Assembly: GCA_004214065.1 (NCBI GenBank)
Contig: SGZM01000001.1
Coordinates: 1-64,000, forward strand
Direction: 5' to 3'
DNA length: 64,000 nucleotides
DNA from: Gammaproteobacteria bacterium
GTDB taxonomy: Bacteria; Pseudomonadota; Gammaproteobacteria; Magnimaribacterales; Magnimaribacteraceae
Shown here piece by piece: positions 1-7,784 of the stretch. The notes beneath the pieces were generated by a model. That model was given only the letters and a program-made list of their open reading frames with translations, did no database searches and had not been told where the DNA came from. The position numbers and the translations under genes are program-made. The first letter of the stretch is position 1. Each line of letters starts with the position of its first letter.

Positions 1-197
1 TCAGTAAATATTCTACAATTAGAACATCTATCAACATTCTCCAATGCCAGTGAAAGTGTTTCAGCAAGCACTAATCCAGCATTTTTATTTCTTTCAAGTA
101 AATGAAGGGCCATCCTTTGTGCCGATTTGGGCCCTACACCTGGAAGGCATTGAAAGGCTTCAATTAAACTATCTACTAATGGACTGACTTTACTCAT
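1..197 (-). CDS. recR: Recombination protein RecR, N-terminal part (cut by window edge)
   Basis: About 65 residues are visible, starting [20 protein letters not shown]. RecR works with RecO/RecF to load RecA at gapped DNA. The visible part holds the helix-hairpin-helix ([16 protein letters not shown], residues 19-34) and the first two cysteines of the zinc finger (CSNC, near residue 58); the Toprim domain lies off the left edge. The ATG overlaps the dnaX stop as ATGA, so the two genes are translationally coupled. The ybaB gene that usually sits between dnaX and recR is absent here. Confidence 0.93.
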   Translation of the reverse strand, partial: MSKVSPLVDSLIEAFQCLPGVGPKSAQRMALHLLERNKNAGLVLAETLSLALENVDRCSNCRIFT

Positions 198-1819
198 TTC
201 CTTGGTTCAATTGAAGATTCAATAACTTCTGCACCAAAAGCTTCAACTAAACTCCTAACATTTGGGTCATCTTCTATTGCTTTTTGGGCGTCTTCTAGTT
301 CTTTTCTTTTTTCTTGCTCTTTAATCTTATTAGGAGAATTTTCAGAACCCTCTCCACTCTCGAAAAAAAGATTGCAAGGCGTTCCAAAGTATTTGCTAAT
401 AGAGTCTTGAAATTGTTTCCTATGTTTTCCACTGAAGATATTTAATTTCTCTTCTGGCATAGATAAATATATTACTGTCTCATCTACTTTTACAAAGTAA
501 CAATGCGAAGCGAGTTGCTTAGTACCTGGATCTAGACTCAATGCATCAAATATGTCCTTCCAGTTTGACGGAGTTATGGGTAGTGTTTCAATTGGCTCTA
601 TAGAAGCAGGTTCTAATTCCTCAGTGATAGATTTCTCATCTACCTCAATTTTTTTAACACTTTTAATTTCATTGATCTTTGGAGAATGTTCTTTGTTTAC
701 TTCTTCTTTATGAACTTTTTTTTTATTCTCCAACTCTTTGGGAATAAAAGAAAGCATTCTAAGCATAGCCATATCAAATCCACTAGAAAGGTTTGGCGCT
801 AGCTCCATATCTCTCTTGGCAATCAACCCAATTTGATAAATTAACTGGAGATCTTCTTCAGAGAATAGATTCATTAAAGACTTAAAATCTTCTTTTTTTA
901 TTTCAATATCATCAAGAATGTCTTCTGATACTTTTGCAAAGGTCAGTAGCTGAATAGTTTCTAGGATCAAATCCATTAATCTAAAATAATCTATACTTTG
1001 CTCACCTATCTTTTTTAAGGCTTCTAGCAAAGAAACTGCATCTCCCTCTCCAATACAACTTATTAGATTAAATATATTATCTGAAGGTAAAGTACCGAGC
1101 ATATCAGATACTTCCTGGTCAGTTAATGCGCCATCACAATATGCAATTGCTTGATCTGTTATGGTTAAGGCATCTCTTAAACTTCCCCTTCCAGACATAG
1201 CTATTTGTTCTACAGCACTATCTTCAAATGAAATTTCTTCTTCATTGAGTATAAATTTCAATCTATTTGTGAGTTGTTTATTGGTTAGATTTTTTAGATT
1301 AAATTGTAGGCACCTTGATAAAACTGTAGCGGGAATCTTTTCAGGTAAGGTTGTAGCAAGAATGAAAATTACGTGTTCCGGTGGCTCCTCTAGAGTCTTT
1401 AATAACATATTGAAGCTCTGAGTTGATAGCATGTGCACCTCATCTAATAAGTACACCTTGTATCTAGAGGCGCTCGGCATATACATAACTGTTTCAAGTA
1501 GTTGCTTAGTGTCGTCTACTCCCCTACTAGAGGCAGCATCAATTTCCTGAAAGTCCATAAAGCTGCCTTCTGCTACTGACTCACAAGTAGAACATTTGTG
1601 GCAAGGTTTCGAATCTAAACTTTTTTCGCAGTTGAGACTCTTAGCTAAAATTCTTGCTATTGTAGTTTTGCCAACGCCTCTTGTTCCGCTTAAAACAAAA
1701 GCTTGATGTATCTTGTTCTGATCTAGACTATTACTAAGCGCCTGAACAACGTGTTCTTGGCCAACGACTTCAGAAAAGTCATTTGGTCTCCATTTTCTAG
1801 CTAAAACTTGGTAACTCAT
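194..1819 (-). CDS. dnaX: DNA polymerase III subunit gamma/tau
   Basis: Clamp-loader ATPase of 541 residues, which loads the beta clamp and couples polymerase cores to the helicase. Visible features are Walker A GTRGVGKT (45-52), zinc cysteines C64, C73, C76 and C79, Walker B VYLLDE (122-127), and sensor 1 around [17 protein letters not shown]. Domains I-III end near residue 365; a charged, low-complexity linker (365-415) and a tau-like C-terminal domain follow. The protein is shorter than the 643-residue E. coli tau. A run of nine A on the coding strand (716-724, codons 366-368) sits exactly at the domain III/linker boundary and may allow production of a short gamma form (see findings). The gene lies 36 nt downstream of recX and overlaps recR. 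Confidence 0.97.
   Translation of the reverse strand: MSYQVLARKWRPNDFSEVVGQEHVVQALSNSLDQNKIHQAFVLSGTRGVGKTTIARILAKSLNCEKSLDSKPCHKCSTCESVAEGSFMDFQEIDAASSRGVDDTKQLLETVMYMPSASRYKVYLLDEVHMLSTQSFNMLLKTLEEPPEHVIFILATTLPEKIPATVLSRCLQFNLKNLTNKQLTNRLKFILNEEEISFEDSAVEQIAMSGRGSLRDALTITDQAIAYCDGALTDQEVSDMLGTLPSDNIFNLISCIGEGDAVSLLEALKKIGEQSIDYFRLMDLILETIQLLTFAKVSEDILDDIEIKKEDFKSLMNLFSEEDLQLIYQIGLIAKRDMELAPNLSSGFDMAMLRMLSFIPKELENKKKVHKEEVNKEHSPKINEIKSVKKIEVDEKSITEELEPASIEPIETLPITPSNWKDIFDALSLDPGTKQLASHCYFVKVDETVIYLSMPEEKLNIFSGKHRKQFQDSISKYFGTPCNLFFESGEGSENSPNKIKEQEKRKELEDAQKAIEDDPNVRSLVEAFGAEVIESSIEPRK
708..727 (-). other. Candidate slippage site in dnaX (A9 run followed by a -1 frame stop)
   Basis: On the coding strand the codons read AAT AAA AAA AAA GTT CAT AAA. 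Slipping back one base, or adding one A during transcription, gives AGT TCA TAA, so termination follows two codons. The product would have about 370 residues, ending at the close of the clamp-loader core. Comparable slippery runs in dnaX are known in E. coli (ribosomal) and Thermus (transcriptional). The run and stop are seen directly; use as a frameshift site is inference. Confidence 0.5.
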
Positions 1820-1855
1820 CTTTTATGGGTAGTATAGTTGATGTAAATTGATCTT

Positions 1856-2317
1856 TTATAAATTTTCCTTATTGAGCATAGAAAAAGCTTTATCTATGTC
1901 TTCAAATTCAAACCCTCGATAATTTAAAAATTTTTTTAGCTTTAGAATTTCTTTCATTTCCTCTGGTTTTTTTCCATTTGTTTTCTTTTCTAAAACTTCC
2001 AGGGCGTAAAAAGACCATTCTGTATCTGCTTGAATGGAGTTAAAAATACTCTCCTTAACACCTCGCTGGATTAGTTCATTTTTAATTCTTAATGGACCGA
2101 AACCTCTGTTCTTCCTGCTCTGAAAATAGCTCTCTGCAAAACGTTCATCGCTTAATAATCCATCTTCTACTAATTCATTTATAGAATCTTCTAGCAATTC
2201 CTTTGACTCTACTCTTTGGGACATTTTTTGAAAAATTTCTTTTGAGGAGTGCTCTCTTCTGGATAGAAAATCCATTATCTTTAACCTAATCGCTTTGGGT
2301 TCATCTAAAATTTTCAT
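1856..2317 (-). CDS. recX: Regulatory protein RecX
   Basis: A 153-residue RecX-family protein, a modulator of RecA filaments. It has the tandem three-helix repeats of the family: LSRREHSSKEIFQKMSQR near residue 18, then LVEDGLLSDERFAESYFQSR (48-67) and RGFGPLRIKNELIQRGV (71-87). Its length matches E. coli RecX (166). It is the first gene of the leftward recX-dnaX-recR run and is divergent from the iron alcohol dehydrogenase across a 72-nt AT-rich spacer. RecX more often follows recA; here it heads a replication/repair group. Confidence 0.85.
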   Translation of the reverse strand: MKILDEPKAIRLKIMDFLSRREHSSKEIFQKMSQRVESKELLEDSINELVEDGLLSDERFAESYFQSRKNRGFGPLRIKNELIQRGVKESIFNSIQADTEWSFYALEVLEKKTNGKKPEEMKEILKLKKFLNYRGFEFEDIDKAFSMLNKENL

Positions 2318-2389
2318 TCTTTATAAGTATATTCTTTCTAAAATAAATTAAAAACATATAGAATTAGGACATTAAAAACAAAAAAAATT

Positions 2390-3520
2390 ATGCAATTAAA
2401 CTATTTAAACAAACCCTACTTTGAAAACGGTTCTATAAAAAATATATCTGAGGTCTTAAAAGCTCATGGGATAAAAAATCCTCTTATTTGCACCGATCCT
2501 GGTCTTGCTTCAATGGGAATGTCAGACAAAATTAGAAATCTCCTTTCCAATGAACTCTCGCCTTCTTTTTATGAAGAAACGCCCGCAAATCCAACAGAAC
2601 AAGCAGTAAATGACGCTTTGAAAGTTTACAAAGAAAATAATTGCGACGGGGTTATAGGTTTTGGAGGAGGTTCGAGTATGGATCTAGCCAAAGCTGTTGC
2701 TTTAATGGCTAATCATGAAGGGAATGTTGTGGATTATTCCGTGAATGAAGGGGGTGTTGGAAAAATTAATCAAACTATGCCGATGGTAGCTATACCTACC
2801 ACTTCAGGTACTGGCAGCGAAGTTTCATTAGGTGCAGTAATTATTATGAATGATGGCAGGAAACTTATTCTTGCAAGTGACCATCTTAGGCCTGATGCTG
2901 CAATATGTGATCCTGAATTGACCTTAGGTCTTCCTCCTGTTCTTACAGCAGGTGCAGGAATGGATGCACTGACACATTGTATAGAAGCTATACTTTCGCC
3001 AGTTATAGACCCTCCTGCTGAAGCGGTAGGTTTAGATGGTGTCGAGAAAGTGATTGGAGAAGAGAGCTTAGTTAGAGCTGTAAAAAATGGTCAGGATAAA
3101 GAAGCGCGCTGGAATATGATGATGGCTTCAACAGAAGGTGCGATGGCTTTCTCTAAGGGTTTAGGAGCAGTTCATTCAATGAGTCATGCCATTGGTGCAG
3201 ACCAAGAACTAAGATTACATCACGGAACGTTGAACGGTGTAATTTTACCTACCATTCTTAGGTTCAATAAAGATCATGTAGGTAATAAATATTCTAAGAT
3301 ATTAAGAGCGATGGGAAAAAATAGCTCAGTTGATCTGGCTGATGAAATTGAAATCTTAAATCAAGAGATTGGTCTACCAAATGGTTTAGGGGCAATGGGA
3401 GTTACCGAAGAAATGATACCAGGTCTTGTAGCTCATTCGATGACAGATCCAAGTAACGCAACTACACCTAGACTTCCTTCGCAAGATGAATGGGAGAGAT
3501 TATTCTTAGACGCTATGTGA
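2390..3520 (+). CDS. Iron-containing alcohol dehydrogenase (class III)
   Basis: NAD(P)-dependent oxidation of a primary alcohol or reduction of an aldehyde, in the cytoplasm; 376 residues, the usual family length. The dinucleotide motif GGGSSMDLAK is at 92-101 and the TTSGTGSEVS segment at 137-146. Metal ligands by alignment to FucO are D192 and H196 (MDALTHCIE), H262 (VHSMSH) and H277/278 (LRLHHG). All are present, so the enzyme should be active. The substrate cannot be read from the sequence. It stands alone, convergent with the small membrane gene that ends 2 nt away. Confidence 0.9.
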   Translation: MQLNYLNKPYFENGSIKNISEVLKAHGIKNPLICTDPGLASMGMSDKIRNLLSNELSPSFYEETPANPTEQAVNDALKVYKENNCDGVIGFGGGSSMDLAKAVALMANHEGNVVDYSVNEGGVGKINQTMPMVAIPTTSGTGSEVSLGAVIIMNDGRKLILASDHLRPDAAICDPELTLGLPPVLTAGAGMDALTHCIEAILSPVIDPPAEAVGLDGVEKVIGEESLVRAVKNGQDKEARWNMMMASTEGAMAFSKGLGAVHSMSHAIGADQELRLHHGTLNGVILPTILRFNKDHVGNKYSKILRAMGKNSSVDLADEIEILNQEIGLPNGLGAMGVTEEMIPGLVAHSMTDPSNATTPRLPSQDEWERLFLDAM

Positions 3521-3521
3521 G

Positions 3522-3734
3522 CTAAGAGAGAATAAAGTAATTAAGGAAATATAGAATTAAAAAGATAGCTAAAGCTACCGTTATACAGCTTCTAAAAGAA
3601 AATTTCCTTCCAGACCAGTCAATTCGATCGTCTCTGTCGGTCTGAGACTTTGAAGCTTTCATTTTTCCTAAATAGAAAAATACTGCAAAGGAGAGCAATG
3701 CTAGACCACCAAATATGATGGTATTGAAGTCCAT
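3522..3734 (-). CDS. Small two-helix membrane protein of unknown function
   Basis: A 70-residue protein with hydrophobic segments at about residues 5-23 and 50-68, joined by a basic/acidic loop (KASKSQTDRDDRIDWSGRKF). I do not recognise a family. Its ATG directly follows the stop of the Bax inhibitor-1-like gene with no spacer, so the two are very likely co-transcribed and translationally coupled. The open frame, dense context and clear amphipathic pattern support a real gene. Confidence 0.6.
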   Translation of the reverse strand: MDFNTIIFGGLALLSFAVFFYLGKMKASKSQTDRDDRIDWSGRKFSFRSCITVALAIFLILYFLNYFILS

Positions 3735-4493
3735 TTAGTTATTTCTTATTTTAGAAAGAAGTCTCAAAATCTCTAGATACAACCAAACCAAAGTGACCAT
3801 TAAGGAAAATGCCCCAAACCATTCCATGTGTTTGGGTAAGCCATTTTCTGACCCTTGTTCAATGAAATCAAAATCTAGTACTAAATTTAACGCCGCTATG
3901 GCAACTACAAATAAGCTGAAGCCTATGCCCATTAGGCCGCTAGAGTGAATAAAACCTATCCCCTCTCCACCACCAAACATTAGCATCCCTATGTTTACCA
4001 TATAAAGTAATCCTATTCCTGCTGTAGCACTAACTATCATTAGCTTGAAATTCTCAGTTGGTTTAATAATGCCTGTTTTATAGCAAACCAATAAAGAGGC
4101 TAAAGTTCCAAATGTTAATCCTATTGCTTGAATAGCAATCCCTGGGTACTGAGCTTCAAACATTACTGTTATGCCTCCTAAAAACAGTCCTTGCGATAAA
4201 GCGTAAAGAGGAGCTGTAAATCCCGCTGATTTGGGACGAAACATTGTAATTAAGGCCAAGACTAGACCACCTATAGCCCCAAACCCCATGAGCAAAGGAT
4301 TTGGCATATTCCAACTAATGGCAGCAGTAGCAAAGCAAAGAGTTAAAAGAATTCCAGTTTTATTTACTGTTCCGTCTAAAGTCATTTTTTGAGAAGTAGG
4401 AAGATCTCTAAACTGAGCATCTTCGTCAAATCTATTTCCAAAAACTGGGTTACCAGACCTTCCAAAGGTATTTAAAGCTTGATGTCTTGACAT
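3735..4493 (-). CDS. Bax inhibitor-1/YccA-like multipass membrane protein
   Basis: A 252-residue inner-membrane protein with about seven hydrophobic helices from residue 45 onward and a soluble N-terminus (MSRHQALNTFGRSGNPVFGN). The N-terminal NPVF motif and the FDFIEQGSENGLPKHMEW segment near the C-terminus are typical of the bacterial BaxI_1 group. Family roles suggested elsewhere include membrane protein quality control or calcium leak; none can be read from sequence alone. It lies 13 nt downstream of the DedA gene and abuts the small membrane gene at 3522. Confidence 0.85.
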   Translation of the reverse strand: MSRHQALNTFGRSGNPVFGNRFDEDAQFRDLPTSQKMTLDGTVNKTGILLTLCFATAAISWNMPNPLLMGFGAIGGLVLALITMFRPKSAGFTAPLYALSQGLFLGGITVMFEAQYPGIAIQAIGLTFGTLASLLVCYKTGIIKPTENFKLMIVSATAGIGLLYMVNIGMLMFGGGEGIGFIHSSGLMGIGFSLFVVAIAALNLVLDFDFIEQGSENGLPKHMEWFGAFSLMVTLVWLYLEILRLLSKIRNN

Positions 4494-4506
4494 AATTTAT
4501 AAAGTT

Positions 4507-5016
4507 TTAAAATAAGTTAATTATATTATCTATTCCTAAAATCAAAATAGCTAGTGCTAAAGACCAAATCACGCAGGCTAGAATGGAACTTACGATAAAT
4601 ATGATAGATTTCATTGAGGAAATACCTGCAATAAAAGGGATGAATGGTCTTATAGCTGGAATTAATCTACCTATCAAAATTCCACTCCAGCCATACTTAT
4701 TAAAGAAATTTTCTCCTCTAATAAAAATAGCTTCTCTTTTCTTTAAGAATTCTAAGTTTTTTAATTTAGGACCAAAAAATAGTCCTGAATAAAAGCTCAA
4801 AGTATCTCCTACCCAAGAGCCTATACCGGCTCCTATGCAGATATAGGCAAGTTTTATATCAGCTTCACTTAGACCGACGGCAAAAAGAAGTAAAATCACG
4901 CTAGGCCAAACCGCTCCAGAGATAAAGAATGATTCTAGAAAACCAATTAATAGCATCGCCAATCCAGCGTACTCGGGATTACTAATAATCCAATTTAAAA
5001 ACTGTTCTGAATTCAT
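4507..5016 (-). CDS. DedA family membrane protein
   Basis: A 169-residue SNARE-associated/DedA-type protein, a family implicated in recycling of undecaprenyl phosphate and other lipid carriers. It shows the re-entrant pattern with the SGAVWPSVILLLFAVGL helix, the conserved G-x-x-G-D-T-L-S-F-Y-S-G (near 87-98) and the signature GRLIPAIRPFIPFIAGIS (near 117-134) with conserved Arg and Pro. It is the first gene of the leftward run ending in the 70-residue protein, and is divergent from the Nudix gene across 46 nt. Confidence 0.85.
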   Translation of the reverse strand: MNSEQFLNWIISNPEYAGLAMLLIGFLESFFISGAVWPSVILLLFAVGLSEADIKLAYICIGAGIGSWVGDTLSFYSGLFFGPKLKNLEFLKKREAIFIRGENFFNKYGWSGILIGRLIPAIRPFIPFIAGISSMKSIIFIVSSILACVIWSLALAILILGIDNIINLF

Positions 5017-5062
5017 TTAAGTTAGGATAATTAAATAGAAAGCTCAATTTTAAGGGAAATTT

Positions 5063-5605
5063 ATGATAAAGAAATGGAAAAAGAACTCTTCGAAGTATTT
5101 ACTAGAGAATAAAATTTTTAAAATGAGAGAAGATTCAGTTACCTCCCCTAAACTTGGTACCGATCATAATGTATGGGTGATGGAGGTGCCCACTTGGGTA
5201 AATATAATTCCAATAACTCCTCAACAAGAGGTTGTTATGGTAAACCAATATAGATTTGGCTCTGAAAAAGCGTCTCTAGAAATACCAGGTGGTATGGCTG
5301 ATTTTGGAGAGGATCCTAAAGAAGCTGCAATCAGAGAATTAAAAGAAGAGACTGGTTTTGAAGGAAATAAAGTCATAGAAATAGGAAGAGTTGAATCCAA
5401 TCCCGCAATTATGTCTAACCACACCTATACATATCTTGTATTAGACTGTGAAAAATCAAGTAATCAAGATTTAGATGGCACAGAAGATATAGAGATTATA
5501 TTTAAAAAGATTAATGAAATTCCCTCCCTGATAAAAAACAGAGAGATTGAGCATGCTTTAGTTATAAGCGCTTTTTATTTTTATAATTTATATTTACAAA
5601 ACTAA
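5063..5605 (+). CDS. Nudix hydrolase, ADP-ribose pyrophosphatase-like
   Basis: A 180-residue hydrolase of nucleoside diphosphates linked to another moiety. The Nudix box (G-x5-E-x7-REU-x-EE-x-G-U) is complete at residues 77-99, with E92, E95 and E96 as metal ligands. The upstream QYRFGSEKASLEIPGG segment resembles ADP-ribose/ADP-sugar pyrophosphatases. It is followed after 4 nt by yqgE and then an SGNH hydrolase, so the three form a likely operon. The substrate assignment is inference. Confidence 0.88.
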   Translation: MIKKWKKNSSKYLLENKIFKMREDSVTSPKLGTDHNVWVMEVPTWVNIIPITPQQEVVMVNQYRFGSEKASLEIPGGMADFGEDPKEAAIRELKEETGFEGNKVIEIGRVESNPAIMSNHTYTYLVLDCEKSSNQDLDGTEDIEIIFKKINEIPSLIKNREIEHALVISAFYFYNLYLQN

Positions 5606-5609
5606 ATGT

Positions 5610-6173
5610 ATGGCGAAATCAGAAGAAGATTTAAAAGGAAAACTACTTTTCTTTGCTCCAAATGAAGAAGGATCCTCTTATTTTACTGATTCATTAATAT
5701 ATATTTGCGACCATAATGAAAATGGGTCGCTGGGATTAATTTTTAATAGGCCCTTAAATCTAGAACTTAATGACTTATTGAAGGGTATGCAGTTCACTGA
5801 TGTAAGCGATATAAATGGAAATGTATTTTTAGGTGGCCCTGTTAATCCTGGTGCCATCTTTATACTGCATAGTTCAGATAAATCTTGGACAGGAACACTA
5901 AAGGTTAGTAAAAATATATCAATGAGCACAGCCTATGAGGCAATTGAAGATATAGCGCATGGGAATGCCCCGAAAAACTATATTCTTACTTTGGGCTATA
6001 CAGGATGGTCACCTCATCAGCTACAAAGTGAAATTGCAGATAATGCCTGGATTAGCTTTGACGAAAACAGTGACTTAATCTTTAAAGTAGACCCAGAAGA
6101 TCAAATAAATGAAATATCTAAAATTGTTGGTTATGATATTAGGATGATAAGTCCTAATTTTGGAAATGCTTGA
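5610..6173 (+). CDS. YqgE/AlgH family protein (UPF0301)
   Basis: A 187-residue cytoplasmic protein of the YqgE/AlgH family, whose biochemical role is not settled. Family hallmarks are KGKLLFFAPN at the start, FTDSLIYICDHNENGSLGLI with the G-L-I-F-N-R-P-L motif (46-53), VFLGGPV near residue 72, and LGYTGWSPHQLQSEI near 128. Its length matches the family (about 187). It sits 4 nt after the Nudix gene and ends 2 nt before the ATG of the next gene. No Shine-Dalgarno sequence is evident. Confidence 0.9.
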   Translation: MAKSEEDLKGKLLFFAPNEEGSSYFTDSLIYICDHNENGSLGLIFNRPLNLELNDLLKGMQFTDVSDINGNVFLGGPVNPGAIFILHSSDKSWTGTLKVSKNISMSTAYEAIEDIAHGNAPKNYILTLGYTGWSPHQLQSEIADNAWISFDENSDLIFKVDPEDQINEISKIVGYDIRMISPNFGNA

Positions 6174-6175
6174 TA

Positions 6176-6943
6176 ATGAAAAATAGTTTAATAATCCTTT
6201 TAACTCTGACATGTTTGGGGTGCTCCGGAGATATGAAAATACTTGAAGAGCGAATCAAAGCCCAAGCGGAGAAAAATAATACAGAAATGTCGGCAGTTGA
6301 TATAAAGAAAACTGCTCTTTATTTAAATACTTGGAGTAAAGAAGACTTTTATCAAGAAGCAATTGATAAATTTCTAACAGATGACGAGTCAAACTTTCCA
6401 GAAGAAGTAGATGTTCTCTTTACAGGCAGTTCTAGTATTAGATTTTGGGAATCTCTGGATCAAGATATGAAACCCCTGAAAGTATTAAATAGAGGTTTTG
6501 GGGGAGCTCACATTACTCATGTTAATTATCATTTTGAAGATGTTGTGCTTCGTTATAATCCAAAAGCAATTGTATTTTTCTGTGGTACTAATGATATTAC
6601 TGCCCTAAAAACACCCGAAGAGACTGTAAATGATTTCAAGATATTTAAGCAAAAAGTAAGGAAGTCCTTACCTGACATACATATATTTGTTATTGGTATA
6701 AAACCTTCACCGGCAAGACTGTATTTGGAGAATGAAGAGTTGGCATACAACAAATTAATTGCTGAATTGTCCTCTGAAGATGATCTACTTACATTTATAG
6801 ATATTTGGGATGCCATGCTTACTGAAGAAGGAAAGCGTATTCCTGAACTCTTTGTCGAAGATGGACTTCATATTAATGCTGATGGTTACAAAATATGGAC
6901 TAGGTTGGTAAGAGATAGTTTGGGGAACTTATTTACTCTTTAG
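6176..6943 (+). CDS. SGNH/GDSL-type hydrolase lipoprotein
   Basis: A predicted lipoprotein esterase/lipase-like hydrolase of about 255 residues. The start is the ATG at 6176, two bases after the yqgE stop. A signal peptide ends in the lipobox LTCLGC. SGNH blocks are visible: FTGSSSIRFW (block I, catalytic Ser), NRGFGG (block II), FFCGTNDI (block III, Asn) and EDGLHINADGY (block V, Asp and His). Substrate unknown; family members deacylate lipids or sugars. The 3' end overlaps the convergent PhyH gene by 11 nt. Confidence 0.85.
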   Translation: MKNSLIILLTLTCLGCSGDMKILEERIKAQAEKNNTEMSAVDIKKTALYLNTWSKEDFYQEAIDKFLTDDESNFPEEVDVLFTGSSSIRFWESLDQDMKPLKVLNRGFGGAHITHVNYHFEDVVLRYNPKAIVFFCGTNDITALKTPEETVNDFKIFKQKVRKSLPDIHIFVIGIKPSPARLYLENEELAYNKLIAELSSEDDLLTFIDIWDAMLTEEGKRIPELFVEDGLHINADGYKIWTRLVRDSLGNLFTL

Positions 6944-7784
6944 GCAATAAACCCAACATTTTATAACCAATAAAATCATCTGAAATTCCCGCTACAGGTC
7001 TACTGGGGAGGTCTCTTATAGGATAGGCAAGTGGTGTCACATCACTTTCTATCTTTTGGCCAACTTTTATCTCTGGTCTGTCCACACTAAAATGAAATTT
7101 GTCATCTCCTCGCGTAGATCCGTCAGCAAAGAAAATAGCTGTATGAACTATTCGGTCTTTGTTAGATAGATTGGGTTTAGCTCGATGAAATGTTAAACCA
7201 TGATGAAAAGAAACATCTCCCGCTTTAAGTTCTTGATAACTAATTTCATCTGATTTTAAGTTGGATGTTTCTAAGAACTCTTTTTCGCTCACCTTTCCGG
7301 AAAAGATATCAATAAATTTCTTATCAGATAATTTATGAGAACCGGGATAAAACCCTAATTGCCCATTCGTTTTGTCAACATCACATAGAGGAATCCAAGC
7401 AGTGATAGTTTTAGCTTCTTTTATAGGCCAATAAGGCTGATCATGATGTGGATCTGTTTCTCTTCCGCCAGACTCCTTAACTAAAGCTTGATCGTGCCAT
7501 AAACGAATTGCATCTACATCTAAAAGTTCAGACGCTATTTTACAAATCCTTTGATCAAAAGTTAATTTTCTAATATCAATATAGTCTTCCCATAAATTCT
7601 GACACTGTGTGAAGGATTTCTCGTATTCTGATTTATCTTCTAAAGCTCTCTCATCAAACTGTTTTCTCTCTTTAATAGCTTCTTTTACAACTTCTCTGTA
7701 AAATTCTATTTCAGAGGGCTCAAATACATCTCTTATGACAATAAAACCTTCGTCATTAAACCTTTTTTTTAAATCTTCGTGCAT
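6933..7784 (-). CDS. Phytanoyl-CoA dioxygenase (PhyH) family protein
   Basis: A 283-residue Fe(II)/2-oxoglutarate-dependent oxygenase. The iron triad is visible: H-x-D in DPHHDQPYWPI (near residue 118) and the distal His in FHHGLTFHRAKPN (near 212); an Arg/Lys for 2-oxoglutarate follows. Substrates of bacterial members range widely, so none is assigned. Its ATG (7784-7782) interlocks with the ATG of the divergent dsbD-like gene (7783-7785), leaving no intergenic space. Neither start has a clear Shine-Dalgarno sequence. Confidence 0.88.
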   Translation of the reverse strand: MHEDLKKRFNDEGFIVIRDVFEPSEIEFYREVVKEAIKERKQFDERALEDKSEYEKSFTQCQNLWEDYIDIRKLTFDQRICKIASELLDVDAIRLWHDQALVKESGGRETDPHHDQPYWPIKEAKTITAWIPLCDVDKTNGQLGFYPGSHKLSDKKFIDIFSGKVSEKEFLETSNLKSDEISYQELKAGDVSFHHGLTFHRAKPNLSNKDRIVHTAIFFADGSTRGDDKFHFSVDRPEIKVGQKIESDVTPLAYPIRDLPSRPVAGISDDFIGYKMLGLLPKE

